From contig CAXMNC010000207.1 in the NCBI GenBank assembly GCA_964194625.1, positions 1-64,000 on the forward strand: a stretch of DNA of 64,000 bases. Reading direction: 5' to 3'. Position numbers and translations under genes: made by a program. Each line of letters opens with the position of its first letter. Within the stretch, counting starts at the first letter, position 1. The notes below the pieces were generated by a model. The model was given only the letters and a program-made list of their open reading frames with translations, was not told the DNA's origin and made no database searches. The stretch comes from SPGG2 sp964194625 (GTDB lineage Bacteria; Pseudomonadota; Gammaproteobacteria; Acidiferrobacterales; SPGG2). Shown piece after piece: positions 35,516 through 44,911 of the stretch.

Positions 35516-36661
35516 CTAGCGCATGGCGCGCTCAAAATCTTCAATAAGGTCTTCGGTACTTTCTATACCTACCGACACTCGAATCAGGTTATCGGAAATC
35601 TCGAGCTGTCGCCGTTCGTCGGCCGATAGGCCGGCGTGCGAGGTGGTAGCCGGGCGCGTAATCAGAGTCTCTACCCCGCCCAAACTCGGAGCAACAATGG
35701 GTAGTGTTGTGCTCCGCATAAAGCGATCCGCAGCCGCCACATCACCCTCTAGTTCGAAACTCAACATACCACTGAACCCATCAAATAGTTCTCGTGCACG
35801 TCCGTGCTGAGGATGGCTGGCAAGACCAGGATAGTTGACTTTCTTAACGGCTGAACTCGCCGCAAGAAAATTCGCGATGGCAAGCGCACTCTCATTTTGA
35901 TGCTTCATCCTTACCGCCAAGGTCTTGATACCGCGATGAAGCAGGAAACACGTATGCGGATCGAGGGTACCGCCCATATGATCAAGCCTATGTTTAATTT
36001 TTTCGACCAGATAAGCTCGGCCGATGACGCCTCCAGCGACAATATCATTGTGCCCATTCAGGTATTTTGTACAACTGTGCAAGGAGAGATCGAAACCCCA
36101 CTCAGACGGCCGGAAATTTATAGGGCTAGCGAAAGTATTGTCTACCAGTGAAACGAGGTTGTGCTCCTTTGCGAAACGAACAACTGCTTTCAAGTCCGTA
36201 ACCTGCAACAGTGGATTGGATATTGTCTCAATATAAAACGCTTTGGTATTCGGCCGGAGCCTTTTTCGCCAACTGTCGGGGTCATCACCGTCGACGAAAT
36301 CCACCTCTATTCCGAAAGAGGGAAAATCTTTTGTTATCAGGTCGTGTGTACCCCCATAGAGACAGTCCTGTGCGAGCAAATGATCGCCGGACGAAAGAAT
36401 CGACAAAAGGGTTGTCGAGATCGCTGCCATACCACTAGCCGTGACCAGGGCGGCCTCGCCGTTTTCTAACCCCGCCAGTTTTTCGTGGAGCGCAAGGTGG
36501 TTAGGGGTGTTATTAAGTCGTATGTACCTGATGTCGTGATAACCTTCCTCCCCGGCATGCTCAAACGTAGAAGATTGAAATATCGGCATACTTACCGCTC
36601 CAGCTATTCTTGGCTTCGGTTCACCATCGTGGATCAGCTTCGTTTCGATACGCTTACTCAT
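35516..36661 (-). CDS. Cys/Met metabolism PLP-dependent enzyme (cystathionine gamma-synthase/lyase type)
   Basis: Fold-type I PLP enzyme of 381 residues in the trans-sulfuration family. The PLP lysine is K199 in SLHSCTKYLNGHND. The N-terminal ETKLIHDGEPKP and the VTASGMAAI substrate region are typical, as is GGVETLITRPATTSHAG near the end. Could be cystathionine gamma-synthase, cystathionine gamma-lyase or methionine gamma-lyase; the sequence read here does not settle which. Confidence 0.92.
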   Translation of the reverse strand: MSKRIETKLIHDGEPKPRIAGAVSMPIFQSSTFEHAGEEGYHDIRYIRLNNTPNHLALHEKLAGLENGEAALVTASGMAAISTTLLSILSSGDHLLAQDCLYGGTHDLITKDFPSFGIEVDFVDGDDPDSWRKRLRPNTKAFYIETISNPLLQVTDLKAVVRFAKEHNLVSLVDNTFASPINFRPSEWGFDLSLHSCTKYLNGHNDIVAGGVIGRAYLVEKIKHRLDHMGGTLDPHTCFLLHRGIKTLAVRMKHQNESALAIANFLAASSAVKKVNYPGLASHPQHGRARELFDGFSGMLSFELEGDVAAADRFMRSTTLPIVAPSLGGVETLITRPATTSHAGLSADERRQLEISDNLIRVSVGIESTEDLIEDFERAMR

Positions 36662-36701
36662 AGAATTTACTCTCCACTCCTCTTCTCAAACTCAAGGCCG
36701 C

Positions 36702-37061
36702 TTATGGATTTGGAATAACGGTGTAGTGAAACGTCATTACCCGAATTCCCCCATCCCTAATGAGAAATGAGTCCGCGCCATCGTCGACCCGAGCCCCATC
36801 GGCGATAGCGGTCCACTGCAAAAACGCCATTTCGTCATGGACTAGTCGTGTACGATACTCATAGCGAGCATTTGGTAACTCTTGGCGCAACAAATCGGCC
36901 GCTTCATGTACGCCTTTATGGCCGTGAAATACACCAATACTGGTGAGCAATACACAATCATGAGCGAAATTACGGCTGACGTCAGTATCGACATCACCGA
37001 TATGGGCAAGCTCGAGGTGATCGTTAAACACCTCCTCGGTAGAGCGGAAGCGTGCCTCCAA
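36702..37061 (-). CDS. SnoaL/NTF2-like fold protein
   Basis: About 119 residues with an NTF2-like cone fold: a DVSRNFAHDCVLLTSIGVFHG segment, HKGVHEAADLLRQELPN, and alternating strands to the end (MAFLQWTAIADGARVDDGADSF). The TTG at 37061 is chosen because AAGGAGG lies 6 bases upstream; a frame starting at TTG 37103 would overlap the GNAT stop. Such proteins are small isomerases, hydrolases or binding proteins; substrate unknown. Confidence 0.8.
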   Translation of the reverse strand: MEARFRSTEEVFNDHLELAHIGDVDTDVSRNFAHDCVLLTSIGVFHGHKGVHEAADLLRQELPNARYEYRTRLVHDEMAFLQWTAIADGARVDDGADSFLIRDGGIRVMTFHYTVIPNP

Positions 37062-37099
37062 CAGATTCCTCCTTGAGTTCCTGTGACATCGATCGTAGG

Positions 37100-37585
37100 T
37101 CAATCTAAAGTTAATTCTAAGTACTCAGTACCTTCGATAGGATTGTGGTAGTAAGGTGCTATTGGCCTAAAGCCCAAGTCCTCATAGAGACGCTGCGCCG
37201 TTTTCATGGCCGGAAGCGTATCCAAACGCAGGCGTACATAGCCTATCTTCTTTGACTCTGTAATCGTGGCTTCGATCATGCGCCTGCCGATCCCATGGCC
37301 ACGATGCGCCTGAACAACATACAACCGCTTAATCTCACCAATATCCCTATCGATGGGCCGCAACCCGATACATCCTGCCACAAGGTTCTGATGTTCGGCT
37401 AGCAGGATAAAACCCAGGGGTCGACTATAAGGCACGGGCAGGCTTGCGAGCTCTTCATCAAACGACTGAAAGCTTAAATCAATACCCAGCCACTCGGCGT
37501 ACTGCCTAAATAGCCGTCGCGCGGTTGCTACATCTTTCTCGCTAACTACCTCCCGCAACGTTACTGTTTGGCTTTTTTCTGCCAT
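37100..37585 (-). CDS. GNAT family N-acetyltransferase
   Basis: A 161-residue acetyl-CoA-dependent acetyltransferase. The acetyl-CoA loop is in RLYVVQAHRGHGIGRRMIEA (motif A, Q/RxxGxG/A). The C-terminal LYEDLGFRPIAPYY is motif B. Acceptor not identifiable. It is 38 bases upstream of the SnoaL-like gene and probably cotranscribed with it. Confidence 0.9.
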   Translation of the reverse strand: MAEKSQTVTLREVVSEKDVATARRLFRQYAEWLGIDLSFQSFDEELASLPVPYSRPLGFILLAEHQNLVAGCIGLRPIDRDIGEIKRLYVVQAHRGHGIGRRMIEATITESKKIGYVRLRLDTLPAMKTAQRLYEDLGFRPIAPYYHNPIEGTEYLELTLD

Positions 37586-37690
37586 CGATAACCTGGATTA
37601 CGGTGAGGATTTCCAGTATATCACCAGGGCCTATTCGCTCGGTGGGTAACTGCTTTGCATGCGCCCGGGTCGGTAGCTTACTATGCACAA

Positions 37691-40600
37691 ATGCCTCTAG
37701 AGCATTTCCATCCAGCCGTCGAACGTTGGTTTAACAACACATTCGCAGCGCCCACTGACTGTCAAATCCATGCGTGGCCAGCAATTCGAGCTCGGCAGCA
37801 CGCACTCATTGCGGCGCCGACAGGTTCTGGCAAGACCTTGGCTGCCTTTCTGTCCGCCATCGATGATCTTGTACGCCAGGCAGAAGTCGGCCCGCTACCC
37901 GATGAAACTCAGGTGGTCTATGTATCGCCACTCAAGGCATTGAGTAATGACATTCAACGCAACCTGGAACAGCCGTTAGCGGCCATCAGGGAAGAATTTA
38001 AGGCGCTTTCCGGCGGGGACATCGACATCCGTACCGTAGTACGCACCGGCGATACGCCGGCATCGGTACGCCAGGCAATGCGTCGACGGCCGCCACATAT
38101 CATTGTGACTACCCCCGAGTCCTTGTACATCTTGCTAACGAGTAAGGGTGGACGCAACATTCTGCGCTCAACCCGCAGCGTCATCGTCGACGAAATCCAT
38201 GCGATGGCAGGCAGCAAACGCGGTTCTCACCTGGCTCTGTCACTAGAACGGCTTGAGGCGCTGGCCGGCTCAGAACTCGTGCGAATAGGTTTGTCGGCGA
38301 CGCAGCGGCCCATCGAAGAGGTCGCACGTTTCTTGGTTGGCAATCACACATCTACCTCTGATGGCAAACCATCGTGCAACATTATCGATATCGGCCACGT
38401 ACGCGAGCGAGATCTGGCGATAGAAATCCCCCGCTCGCCGCTCGAGGCGGTCATGTCGCAGGAAGTATGGGGAGAAGTCTATGATCGCCTTGCAGGCCTG
38501 ATCGCCGAACATCGCACGACACTGATATTCGTTAACACGCGCCGAATGGCCGAGCGTGTCACGCGCCACCTAAGCGAGCGAATCGGCGAACAGAACATCA
38601 CATCCCATCACGGTAGCCTTGCTCGTGAACAACGATTTGCGGCTGAACGGCGCTTGAAGTCGGGTGAGCTACAGGCACTGGTGGCTACGGCCTCGCTCGA
38701 GCTTGGTATTGATATTGGTGATGTCGACCTTGTTTGCCAGCTTGGGTCCACGAGATCCATCGCAACTTTCCTACAGCGGGTCGGGCGTTCGGGTCACTCG
38801 TTGACACGCGTGCCAAAGGGCAGACTATTTGCGCTTAGTCGTGATGAACTGGTTGAGAGCGCGGCACTGCTCGATGCAGTTCGTCGTGGCGAGCTTGACC
38901 ATTTGAAGATTCCACAGAAACCGCTCGACGTGCTCGCGCAACAAATCGTCGCCGCTGTCGCCTGCGAGGAATGGTCTGAAACCGAACTATACAATCGTCT
39001 GCGCCGTGCCTACCCGTATCGCGAACTCACCCTTGATGAATTCACGACCGTCGTTCGCACCATTACCGATGGTTATGCGACGGCGCGGGGTCGACGCGGT
39101 GCTTATCTACACCGAGATCCTGTAAACAAGCAGCTACGTCCGCGGCGCGGTGCTCGCCTGACCGCGATTACCTGCGGTGGGGCGATTCCCGATAACGCCG
39201 ATTACAGCGTGGTACTCGAACCAAGCGGCCATATCATAGGTACCCTGAACGAAGACTTCGCGATCGAAAGTCTGCCCGGCGATATATTTCAGCTTGGCAA
39301 CGCTTCCTGGCGCATCATACGGATCGAGACAGGACGCGTGCGGGTGGAAGATGCCAAAGGACAACCACCTAGTATTCCGTTCTGGTTGGGGGAAGCGCCG
39401 GGACGAACCGACGAGTTATCTCGCGCTGTATCCCGGCTACGCCAAGAAGTAGGCGAAAGGCTTGTTGTCCCGCCTGCCAGTCCCTGTCCCACAGGGGGGG
39501 AGGAATCAACCCCACCTCAGCCCTCCACCCCCTCCCGGTCCCTCCCCCAAGATGGGGGAGGGCCAGGTTGGGGAGGCGATAAAGCCTTGCACTGGCTTGT
39601 CCAGGAGTTAGGAGTAAGCGAGGCGGCGGCGATGCAGATTGTTGATTACTTGGCGGCGGCCCAAGCAGCACTCGGCGTCATGCCCAGTCATGAATCGTTG
39701 GTACTGGAGCGTTTTTTCGACGAAACGGGTGGCATGCAGTTGGTCATTCACTCACCATTCGGTAGTCGGCTAAACCGTGCCTGGGGGCTCGCTTTGCGAA
39801 AGCGCTTTTGTCGAAAGTTCAACTTCGAGTTGCAGGCGGCCGCGACGGAAGACGCTATCGTGTTGTCATTGGGACAAACCCATAGCTTTCCGCTAGAAGA
39901 CGTTGGCGGCTATTTGCACTCTGCCAGCGTACGCCGCGTATTGACACAGGCCTTGCTTGATGCGCCCATGTTCGCGGTGCGTTGGCGTTGGAACGCCGCC
40001 TGTGCCCTCGCAGTACCTCGGTTTCGCGGCGGCAAGAAGGTTCCGCCGCAGCTCCAACGAATTCAGGCTGAGGATCTATTGTCGGTAGTATTTCCCGATC
40101 AGCTGGCATGCTTAGAAAATATCAAGGGAGACCGCGAAATACCAAACCACCCTTTGGTTTCTCAAACAATATCCGATTGCCTGCACGATGCTATGGCCAT
40201 CGATGATCTGGAGAAGTTGTTGGTGGACCTTGAGGCCGGACGCATACATGTGCATGCACGTGACCTAACCGAACCCTCACCGCTGGCCCAGGAAATCCTT
40301 AACGCAAGGCCATACGCATTTCTTGATGATGCCCCATTAGAAGAGCGGCGCACGCAAGCGGTGATAAGCCGACGCTGGCTAGATCCAGCAACCGCCGCTG
40401 ATCTGGGCAACCTCGACCTGCAGGCGATCGAACGCGTAAAACAAGAAGCGGCACCAGAAGTGGAGAATGCCGATGAAATGCATGACGCGCTTGTATTGCT
40501 TGGAACGCTGACGGACGCCGAAGTCCAACCGGCGTGGCAGTCTTTGCTCGAAGCGTTGATGCAGGGCTCACGCATTACGTGCATGAAATTAACTGAGCAG

Positions 40601-42160
40601 CCACGCACCTTATGGGTCGCGGCCGAACGCTTACCTCAGCTGCAGGCGGTATTTCCTGATGCCGAGGCGGCACCACCTATCAAGGTGCCAGCAGAATTCG
40701 TCGGCTCATGGTCACGCGAGAAAGCATTGGTGGAACTCGTACGCGGCAAACTCGAGGGCCTGGGTCCAACCACGTCGCAATCGCTGGCGGGGTACCTCGG
40801 TGTTGCGGTCGCAGATATCGACAGCGCTTTGACGACACTGGAATCCGAAGGCTTTGCCTTGCGCGGTCGCTTTACGCCCGATGCTGGCGTTGAGGAATGG
40901 TGCGAACGGCGCCTACTCGCACGTATCCATCGTTACACGATTAACCGCCTGCGGAAAGAAATCGAGCCAGTATCGAGCGCGGATTACATGCGCTTTCTGC
41001 TTAGTTGGCAAAATCTTGGTTTCGACGAGCAACTGCAAGGACCACAAGCCTTGCTTTCTGTTATCGAGCAACTCGAAGGATTTGAAGCACCAGCAGCAGC
41101 GTGGGAAGGCGACATCCTGCCGGCGCGGCTCACCGACTATGACCCGGCATGGCTCGATACGCTTTGCCTTGCGGGTAAGGTGACATGGGTACGACTGACA
41201 CCACCCAAAAATGGACAAGCCAGGGAACGCACGACGGGACCGCTACGAACGACACCCATAACACTGCTAGTACGAAAGAACCTCGACCCGTGGTACTCGC
41301 TAACATCTAACGTGAGAATAGAACAGACCAAGCTTAGTGCATCGGCCAAACGTATCGCGGTCCATCTGGTCGAACGCGGCGCCTCATTTTTCGATGAACT
41401 GGTGGACAACACCGGGCTGTTGCGAGCTCAAGCGGAAGAAGCGCTGGCTGAGCTCGTGGCATGGGGATTAGTAAGCGCCGACAGTTTCAGCGGCCTAAGA
41501 GCTCTGTTAGTACCTTCCAACCGACGCCGTCCGCTATCAGGGGCAAAGCGTCGACGCAAAGTGGTCGCGTTTGGTATTGAAGACGCAGGTCGCTGGTCGC
41601 TTCTCACCCGCCGCCAGGCCTCCTCCCGCGAGGGACGGGGGGGACGGGGGTTAGAGGATAGGAACACTCGCCCTACGCATGAGGCCCTAGAGATCATTGC
41701 CCGTACGCTGTTACAGCGTTACGGCGTGGTCTGTAAGCGTGTACTCGAGCGGGAAGCCGTCTTACTGCCATGGCGTGAGCTCTTGTATGTTTACCGACGC
41801 TTGGAGGCCCGCGGTGAAATTCGCGGTGGTCGCTTTGTCGCAGGGCTATCAGGCGAACAATTCGCACTGCCGGAGGCGGTCGGTACGCTACGAGAGATAC
41901 GCCGTAAGCCTGGATTAGGTACGTTTGTGTCACTGAGTGCGGCCGATCCGTTAAATCTGGTCGGCATCATCACCCCGGGCCAGCGCCTAGCGGCACTGGC
42001 GTCTAACCGGGTGCTATACCGAGACGGCTTGCCGGTGGCGTTACAGGCCGGGGGTGACATCCAATTCCTGGCCGAACTCGACCGCGCCGATGCCTGGGAA
42101 GCCAAAAATGCTCTATTACGCCGCAGCATTGCACCCCCATTGCGCGCCTATCTCGGCTAG
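37691..42160 (+). CDS. lhr: Lhr family DEAD/DEAH-box helicase
   Basis: Long superfamily 2 helicase, about 1489 residues from ATG 37691; a TTG at 37655 would add 12 residues. Walker A is APTGSGKT (Lys48), the DExH motif is VDEIHAM, motif III LSATQR, and motif VI QRVGRSGH, with the Lhr-core winged-helix and beta-barrel region after it. The C-terminal third is the Lhr-specific extension. Lhr unwinds DNA-RNA hybrids with 3'-to-5' polarity. Two low-complexity in-frame segments, about residues 598-632 and 1310-1328, coincide with G/C-rich palindromic repeats and are absent from what I know of the family. Confidence 0.93.
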   Translation: MPLEHFHPAVERWFNNTFAAPTDCQIHAWPAIRARQHALIAAPTGSGKTLAAFLSAIDDLVRQAEVGPLPDETQVVYVSPLKALSNDIQRNLEQPLAAIREEFKALSGGDIDIRTVVRTGDTPASVRQAMRRRPPHIIVTTPESLYILLTSKGGRNILRSTRSVIVDEIHAMAGSKRGSHLALSLERLEALAGSELVRIGLSATQRPIEEVARFLVGNHTSTSDGKPSCNIIDIGHVRERDLAIEIPRSPLEAVMSQEVWGEVYDRLAGLIAEHRTTLIFVNTRRMAERVTRHLSERIGEQNITSHHGSLAREQRFAAERRLKSGELQALVATASLELGIDIGDVDLVCQLGSTRSIATFLQRVGRSGHSLTRVPKGRLFALSRDELVESAALLDAVRRGELDHLKIPQKPLDVLAQQIVAAVACEEWSETELYNRLRRAYPYRELTLDEFTTVVRTITDGYATARGRRGAYLHRDPVNKQLRPRRGARLTAITCGGAIPDNADYSVVLEPSGHIIGTLNEDFAIESLPGDIFQLGNASWRIIRIETGRVRVEDAKGQPPSIPFWLGEAPGRTDELSRAVSRLRQEVGERLVVPPASPCPTGGEESTPPQPSTPSRSLPQDGGGPGWGGDKALHWLVQELGVSEAAAMQIVDYLAAAQAALGVMPSHESLVLERFFDETGGMQLVIHSPFGSRLNRAWGLALRKRFCRKFNFELQAAATEDAIVLSLGQTHSFPLEDVGGYLHSASVRRVLTQALLDAPMFAVRWRWNAACALAVPRFRGGKKVPPQLQRIQAEDLLSVVFPDQLACLENIKGDREIPNHPLVSQTISDCLHDAMAIDDLEKLLVDLEAGRIHVHARDLTEPSPLAQEILNARPYAFLDDAPLEERRTQAVISRRWLDPATAADLGNLDLQAIERVKQEAAPEVENADEMHDALVLLGTLTDAEVQPAWQSLLEALMQGSRITCMKLTEQPRTLWVAAERLPQLQAVFPDAEAAPPIKVPAEFVGSWSREKALVELVRGKLEGLGPTTSQSLAGYLGVAVADIDSALTTLESEGFALRGRFTPDAGVEEWCERRLLARIHRYTINRLRKEIEPVSSADYMRFLLSWQNLGFDEQLQGPQALLSVIEQLEGFEAPAAAWEGDILPARLTDYDPAWLDTLCLAGKVTWVRLTPPKNGQARERTTGPLRTTPITLLVRKNLDPWYSLTSNVRIEQTKLSASAKRIAVHLVERGASFFDELVDNTGLLRAQAEEALAELVAWGLVSADSFSGLRALLVPSNRRRPLSGAKRRRKVVAFGIEDAGRWSLLTRRQASSREGRGGRGLEDRNTRPTHEALEIIARTLLQRYGVVCKRVLEREAVLLPWRELLYVYRRLEARGEIRGGRFVAGLSGEQFALPEAVGTLREIRRKPGLGTFVSLSAADPLNLVGIITPGQRLAALASNRVLYRDGLPVALQAGGDIQFLAELDRADAWEAKNALLRRSIAPPLRAYLG
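39481..39576 (+). repeat. Palindromic repeat element inserted in frame inside lhr
   Basis: A G/C-rich stretch with nested symmetry. The inner arms, 39540-39562, are a 9-base perfect inverted repeat around a 5-base loop. The outer arms are CCCCACCTCAGCCCTCC (39510-39526) and the near-complement GGAGGGCCAGGTTGGGG (39557-39573). It encodes a Pro/Ser/Gly-rich segment between two helicase regions. The composition differs sharply from the flanking coding sequence, and the reading frame is kept. Confidence 0.75.
41618..41656 (+). repeat. Second, shorter G/C-rich repeat in lhr
   Basis: CCTCCTCCCGCGAGGGACGG followed by a run of G. It resembles one half of the element at 39481-39576 and gives a Ser/Arg/Gly-rich segment in the protein. 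Probably a partial or degenerate copy of the same kind of element; not proven. Confidence 0.5.
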
Positions 42161-42312
42161 GCCACGTCCGGCGTTTCACGCCAGAATGTTGAGGATGAAC
42201 GTAACTGGTTGTTTGTTGGACGTGTTCCAATGCCAAAACTGCTGACTGTCCACGACAGAGACGGGTAAAAAACGCTTCATTAGTTCTGCGTTCTTTCGGG
42301 GCACTGTGGCGA

Positions 42313-43152
42313 TCAGGCATATGAAATCAGGGTGCGCACCTCGATGCTCTCGCGCGGCGGCGCATCGTCGGGCGCCGTCGGATCATCGAAGGCAGTGTGG
42401 GCCGCGAACCGCGCCCGTCCGTCGGTCACCGAGTCGTAGCACTTGAGCAGCAACGCCTCGTCGCGATGCATCTTTGGGAAGTAGAACCAACGATGGTTCG
42501 GGCTATAGGCGACTTGGTAGATCTCGCCGGTGCGATCGGGATAGACGAGATCGGTCGCCACCAAATCCGCGGGCGCGATGCTCTGCGCGTCAGCGATCGC
42601 GAGCGGCGTCGTCTCTACCGGGGCACCGATTGAGCGCCACACGTTGACGACGGCAAAGCGATGCTGGAGGAAGGTCTCGGCATCGTCCGCCTCGAGGAGA
42701 TCGCGCACGCGTTGTCGCCCCGAGCGCACCGTGTAGTCGTTATGAACGCTATGCACGGGGGCTCGCACGGCCCGCTCATCGCGTTGCGCCGCGTCTTCGA
42801 TGCGCACGGTGTGATCAAAGATGACCACACGCGATGCCCCGGTCGCCGCTTTCACAAGCTGCTCGACCTCCGGGTAGTAGATCGTCCGCACCTCTTCGTC
42901 GTCGTAGAAACTCGAGACCGCGGTGGCGTGCGGGCGCAGCTCAAAGCCCACCCCATCCAGCGACAACCGGTCGACAACGGGTCGGCCATCGGCGATCGAG
43001 ACGGTTTGCCATTCGAAGGTGCCACTGCGTGCCGATGCAGCGGCGGAGGGCGTGGCCGTATCGACCACCGGCTTCTCGTCGGCCTTCACCAGGTAATTCA
43101 ATGGTGCCTGTACCACGCTCGGCACTGGCCATGCTTCAATGGGAACTGCCAT
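42313..43152 (-). CDS. CmcJ/NvfI/AsaB-family oxygenase-like protein
   Basis: A 279-residue protein of the CmcJ/AsaB group, known from cephamycin and fungal biosynthesis and related to iron/2-oxoglutarate-type hydroxylases or desaturases. Recognisable: VHNDYTVRSGRQRV with a His-x-Asp, VNVWRSIGAPVETTPLAI, SPNHRWFYFPKMHRDEALLLKCYDS, and HTAFDDP with the distal His. The Arg in the last segment fits a 2-oxoglutarate site. Visibly richer in G+C than genes to its left. Substrate unknown. Confidence 0.87.
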   Translation of the reverse strand: MAVPIEAWPVPSVVQAPLNYLVKADEKPVVDTATPSAAASARSGTFEWQTVSIADGRPVVDRLSLDGVGFELRPHATAVSSFYDDEEVRTIYYPEVEQLVKAATGASRVVIFDHTVRIEDAAQRDERAVRAPVHSVHNDYTVRSGRQRVRDLLEADDAETFLQHRFAVVNVWRSIGAPVETTPLAIADAQSIAPADLVATDLVYPDRTGEIYQVAYSPNHRWFYFPKMHRDEALLLKCYDSVTDGRARFAAHTAFDDPTAPDDAPPRESIEVRTLISYA

Positions 43153-43166
43153 TTTCCGGATCTCCG

Positions 43167-43246
43167 CTAGATGTATTGGCGTATCGGTGTAAAAGCGTCG
43201 TCGTCGCCCGGACCCATCAATTCATCCAGCTCTAGATGTGTTGGCG
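43167..43246. promoter_or_regulatory. Two near-identical 15-base direct repeats upstream of the CmcJ-like gene
   Basis: CTAGATGTATTGGCG at 43167-43181 and CTAGATGTGTTGGCG at 43232-43246, one mismatch, 65 bases apart start to start. The first is 15 bases upstream of the CmcJ-like start. Flanks do not match, so this is not a simple tandem duplication. The spacing (about six helical turns) would suit a looping or paired regulator site, perhaps for the broken LysR protein nearby. Confidence 0.4.
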
Positions 43247-43334
43247 CTTGAACCCGAGGTTCTCGACGGCGCGTCGTTGGATTAGTCCTTTCAAGTCGCC
43301 ACCCGCCCCAGACCGTGGTCTCGGGCGGTTGGCC

Positions 43335-43721
43335 TTAGGCCGCGAGGTCTGGCCTGTCGTCGTTGGCAGCATCTGACTGACGCCCCGCTACGGTGGCCAC
43401 ATACGCCTGCGGCTTGGCAACAGGGTTTGACTCATGCCGCCATAACCCGTCGACCGCAGCCGGGATCTGGGCACGGTGCAACCCGATGTCGTGTAACAGG
43501 TGATCGTTGAGCGCCATGAGCGCGCGGTAGGCCACCCGGCGGCGGTGCCAACGCCGCAGGGCCTCGGCGCCCTGCGCGATGATTCCAACGATACCCCGCA
43601 CCAGACGGCGCAAGGCCTGTTGTACGGCCTGCGCGCGCAGCGCGCGCCCAGTCTTGGCGTGGTGCTCGAAGACGTCGTGGAATAGCGACCCTCGATAGGT
43701 TTGATTTGTAAGCCTGTTCAT
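43335..43721 (-). CDS. DUF1127 domain-containing protein
   Basis: A 128-residue basic protein with a DUF1127 region at about 55-90: WHRRRVAYRALMALNDHLLHDIGLHRAQI. A GAGGAATTCTAAA leader precedes the ATG. DUF1127 proteins can be tiny RNA-linked regulators of phosphate or stress responses in alphaproteobacteria and often lie next to GcvA-type LysR genes, as here. Longer than the minimal ~50-residue family form. Confidence 0.82.
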   Translation of the reverse strand: MNRLTNQTYRGSLFHDVFEHHAKTGRALRAQAVQQALRRLVRGIVGIIAQGAEALRRWHRRRVAYRALMALNDHLLHDIGLHRAQIPAAVDGLWRHESNPVAKPQAYVATVAGRQSDAANDDRPDLAA

Positions 43722-43839
43722 TTTAGAATTCCTCTTCCTTAGGTTAATCGGTTTCTGTTGTGACGAACGGAAAATAAAGCAAAAATAGCACTATGACAAA
43801 CGAGTATTCATACAGATCGGGTTAGAAAAGCTAAGTTGA

Positions 43840-44036
43840 AATTTCATCGAGCGTCGCCTCCCACCCCTCAACGCCCTGCGCGCCTTCGAGGCCGCCGGCA
43901 GCTTTACCAAGGCCGTCGACGAGCTCCATGTGACACCGGCGGCGATTAGCCACCTGGTCAAGGCGCTCGAGGATTATCTCGGCGTGCAGCTGTTTCGGCG
44001 GCTAACAAGGCGCTGTTGCTCACCGATGCAGGCCCT
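43840..44036 (+). pseudogene. N-terminal fragment of a GcvA-like LysR regulator
   Basis: The frame has no ATG and reads RLPPLNALRAFEAAGSF, then DELHVTPAAISHLVKALEDYLG and VQLFRRL: the winged-helix DNA-binding domain of a LysR regulator. A frame change follows near 44000. In the next frame LLLTDAGP is what the family should have, but the sequence then leaves the family. Only about 60 residues of the usual ~300 remain. A possible true start (TTG with MKFHR-like codons at 43836) is in yet another frame, so there are at least two lesions. Confidence 0.8.
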
Positions 44037-44852
44037 AAGCCTGTCTTAGTCAAGTCTCGTTGGTTCCACTTTCTTCGGAAGTGCACCCGTGGCCATCGGG
44101 TAGTGCTTTGTTCTCTCTCGGCCTTTTTCACATTATCCAGCTACGCGGGTTCCTTGTTTTACATTCCGCCGAGTGACGGTCATGTTCAGTTTAGTGCTGA
44201 TGTTTTCCGCGACAGTGAACCAACCGTTGTTCGCGCCTACGGGGCTCGGCAAAACCAGGAATATCTGCTGCTCCAGGGGCAAGGAGCACAAGCCGAGCTG
44301 ATCTATAGCGCTATGAACAATGCCGGGGAGTCTTTCTACCATGAAGCGGACGCACTAGAGTTTTTCCGTTTTAAGTTCCTCGCGAGAAACGAGACATGGA
44401 AAATTAACCGCAATCAACCGAAAGACTGGGGCGTAGAGATGACATACCGAAGCAAAGTGGGCCCCCTGTATGAAACACAGACGTTTACTTACGCGCCCTA
44501 TCGACTCGTCAATAGCGAACGTCATTGTTTTAACTTCGAAACGAAGTGGGATGAACCCGGGTACGATCCCGATTTTAGTCCACGTCAGGTCTTGTTTGGT
44601 TATTACTGCGCGCCGCCAGGCCGCACCCTTTCGAAAGAACAGATCCAGGAGCTAATACGTAGCCTTCACGTGCGCAGTGATCCCGCCCCGCTCGGAATGG
44701 CGAGCCTGCCTAAGCGGAGCCCCAACGGTATAGATCCGGCACGCGTAGCCCGGGGCACTACACCGGATACTGGAAATCCTGAATTCCCCATACTGTTCCA
44801 TATTATTGAGGGACAGATCGGACAAGGCGACGATAACAATGGTATGAATTAA
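44016..44852 (+). CDS. Exported hypothetical protein (start uncertain)
   Basis: The open frame begins inside the LysR remnant, so the first residues (MLTDAGP) belong to that and not to the native gene. A real start may be the GTG at 44103, which leads straight into a hydrophobic signal-like segment (VLCSLSAFFTLSSYAG). The mature part, about 220 residues, is beta-rich with Cys at two positions and a polar C-terminus. No family recognised. The upstream part of this gene may have been lost when the regulator fused to it. Confidence 0.6.
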   Translation: MLTDAGPKPVLVKSRWFHFLRKCTRGHRVVLCSLSAFFTLSSYAGSLFYIPPSDGHVQFSADVFRDSEPTVVRAYGARQNQEYLLLQGQGAQAELIYSAMNNAGESFYHEADALEFFRFKFLARNETWKINRNQPKDWGVEMTYRSKVGPLYETQTFTYAPYRLVNSERHCFNFETKWDEPGYDPDFSPRQVLFGYYCAPPGRTLSKEQIQELIRSLHVRSDPAPLGMASLPKRSPNGIDPARVARGTTPDTGNPEFPILFHIIEGQIGQGDDNNGMN

Positions 44853-44911
44853 GGCGCGCTACTTGTTCGCTATCTTAAACACTCGCAGTTCCTCCCCAGA
44901 ACCGAAACGGA

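Noticed and set aside
42661..43170. A 169-residue forward open frame across the CmcJ-like gene
   Set aside because: Shadow of a high-G+C reverse-strand gene; its product has repeated biased composition and no motif.
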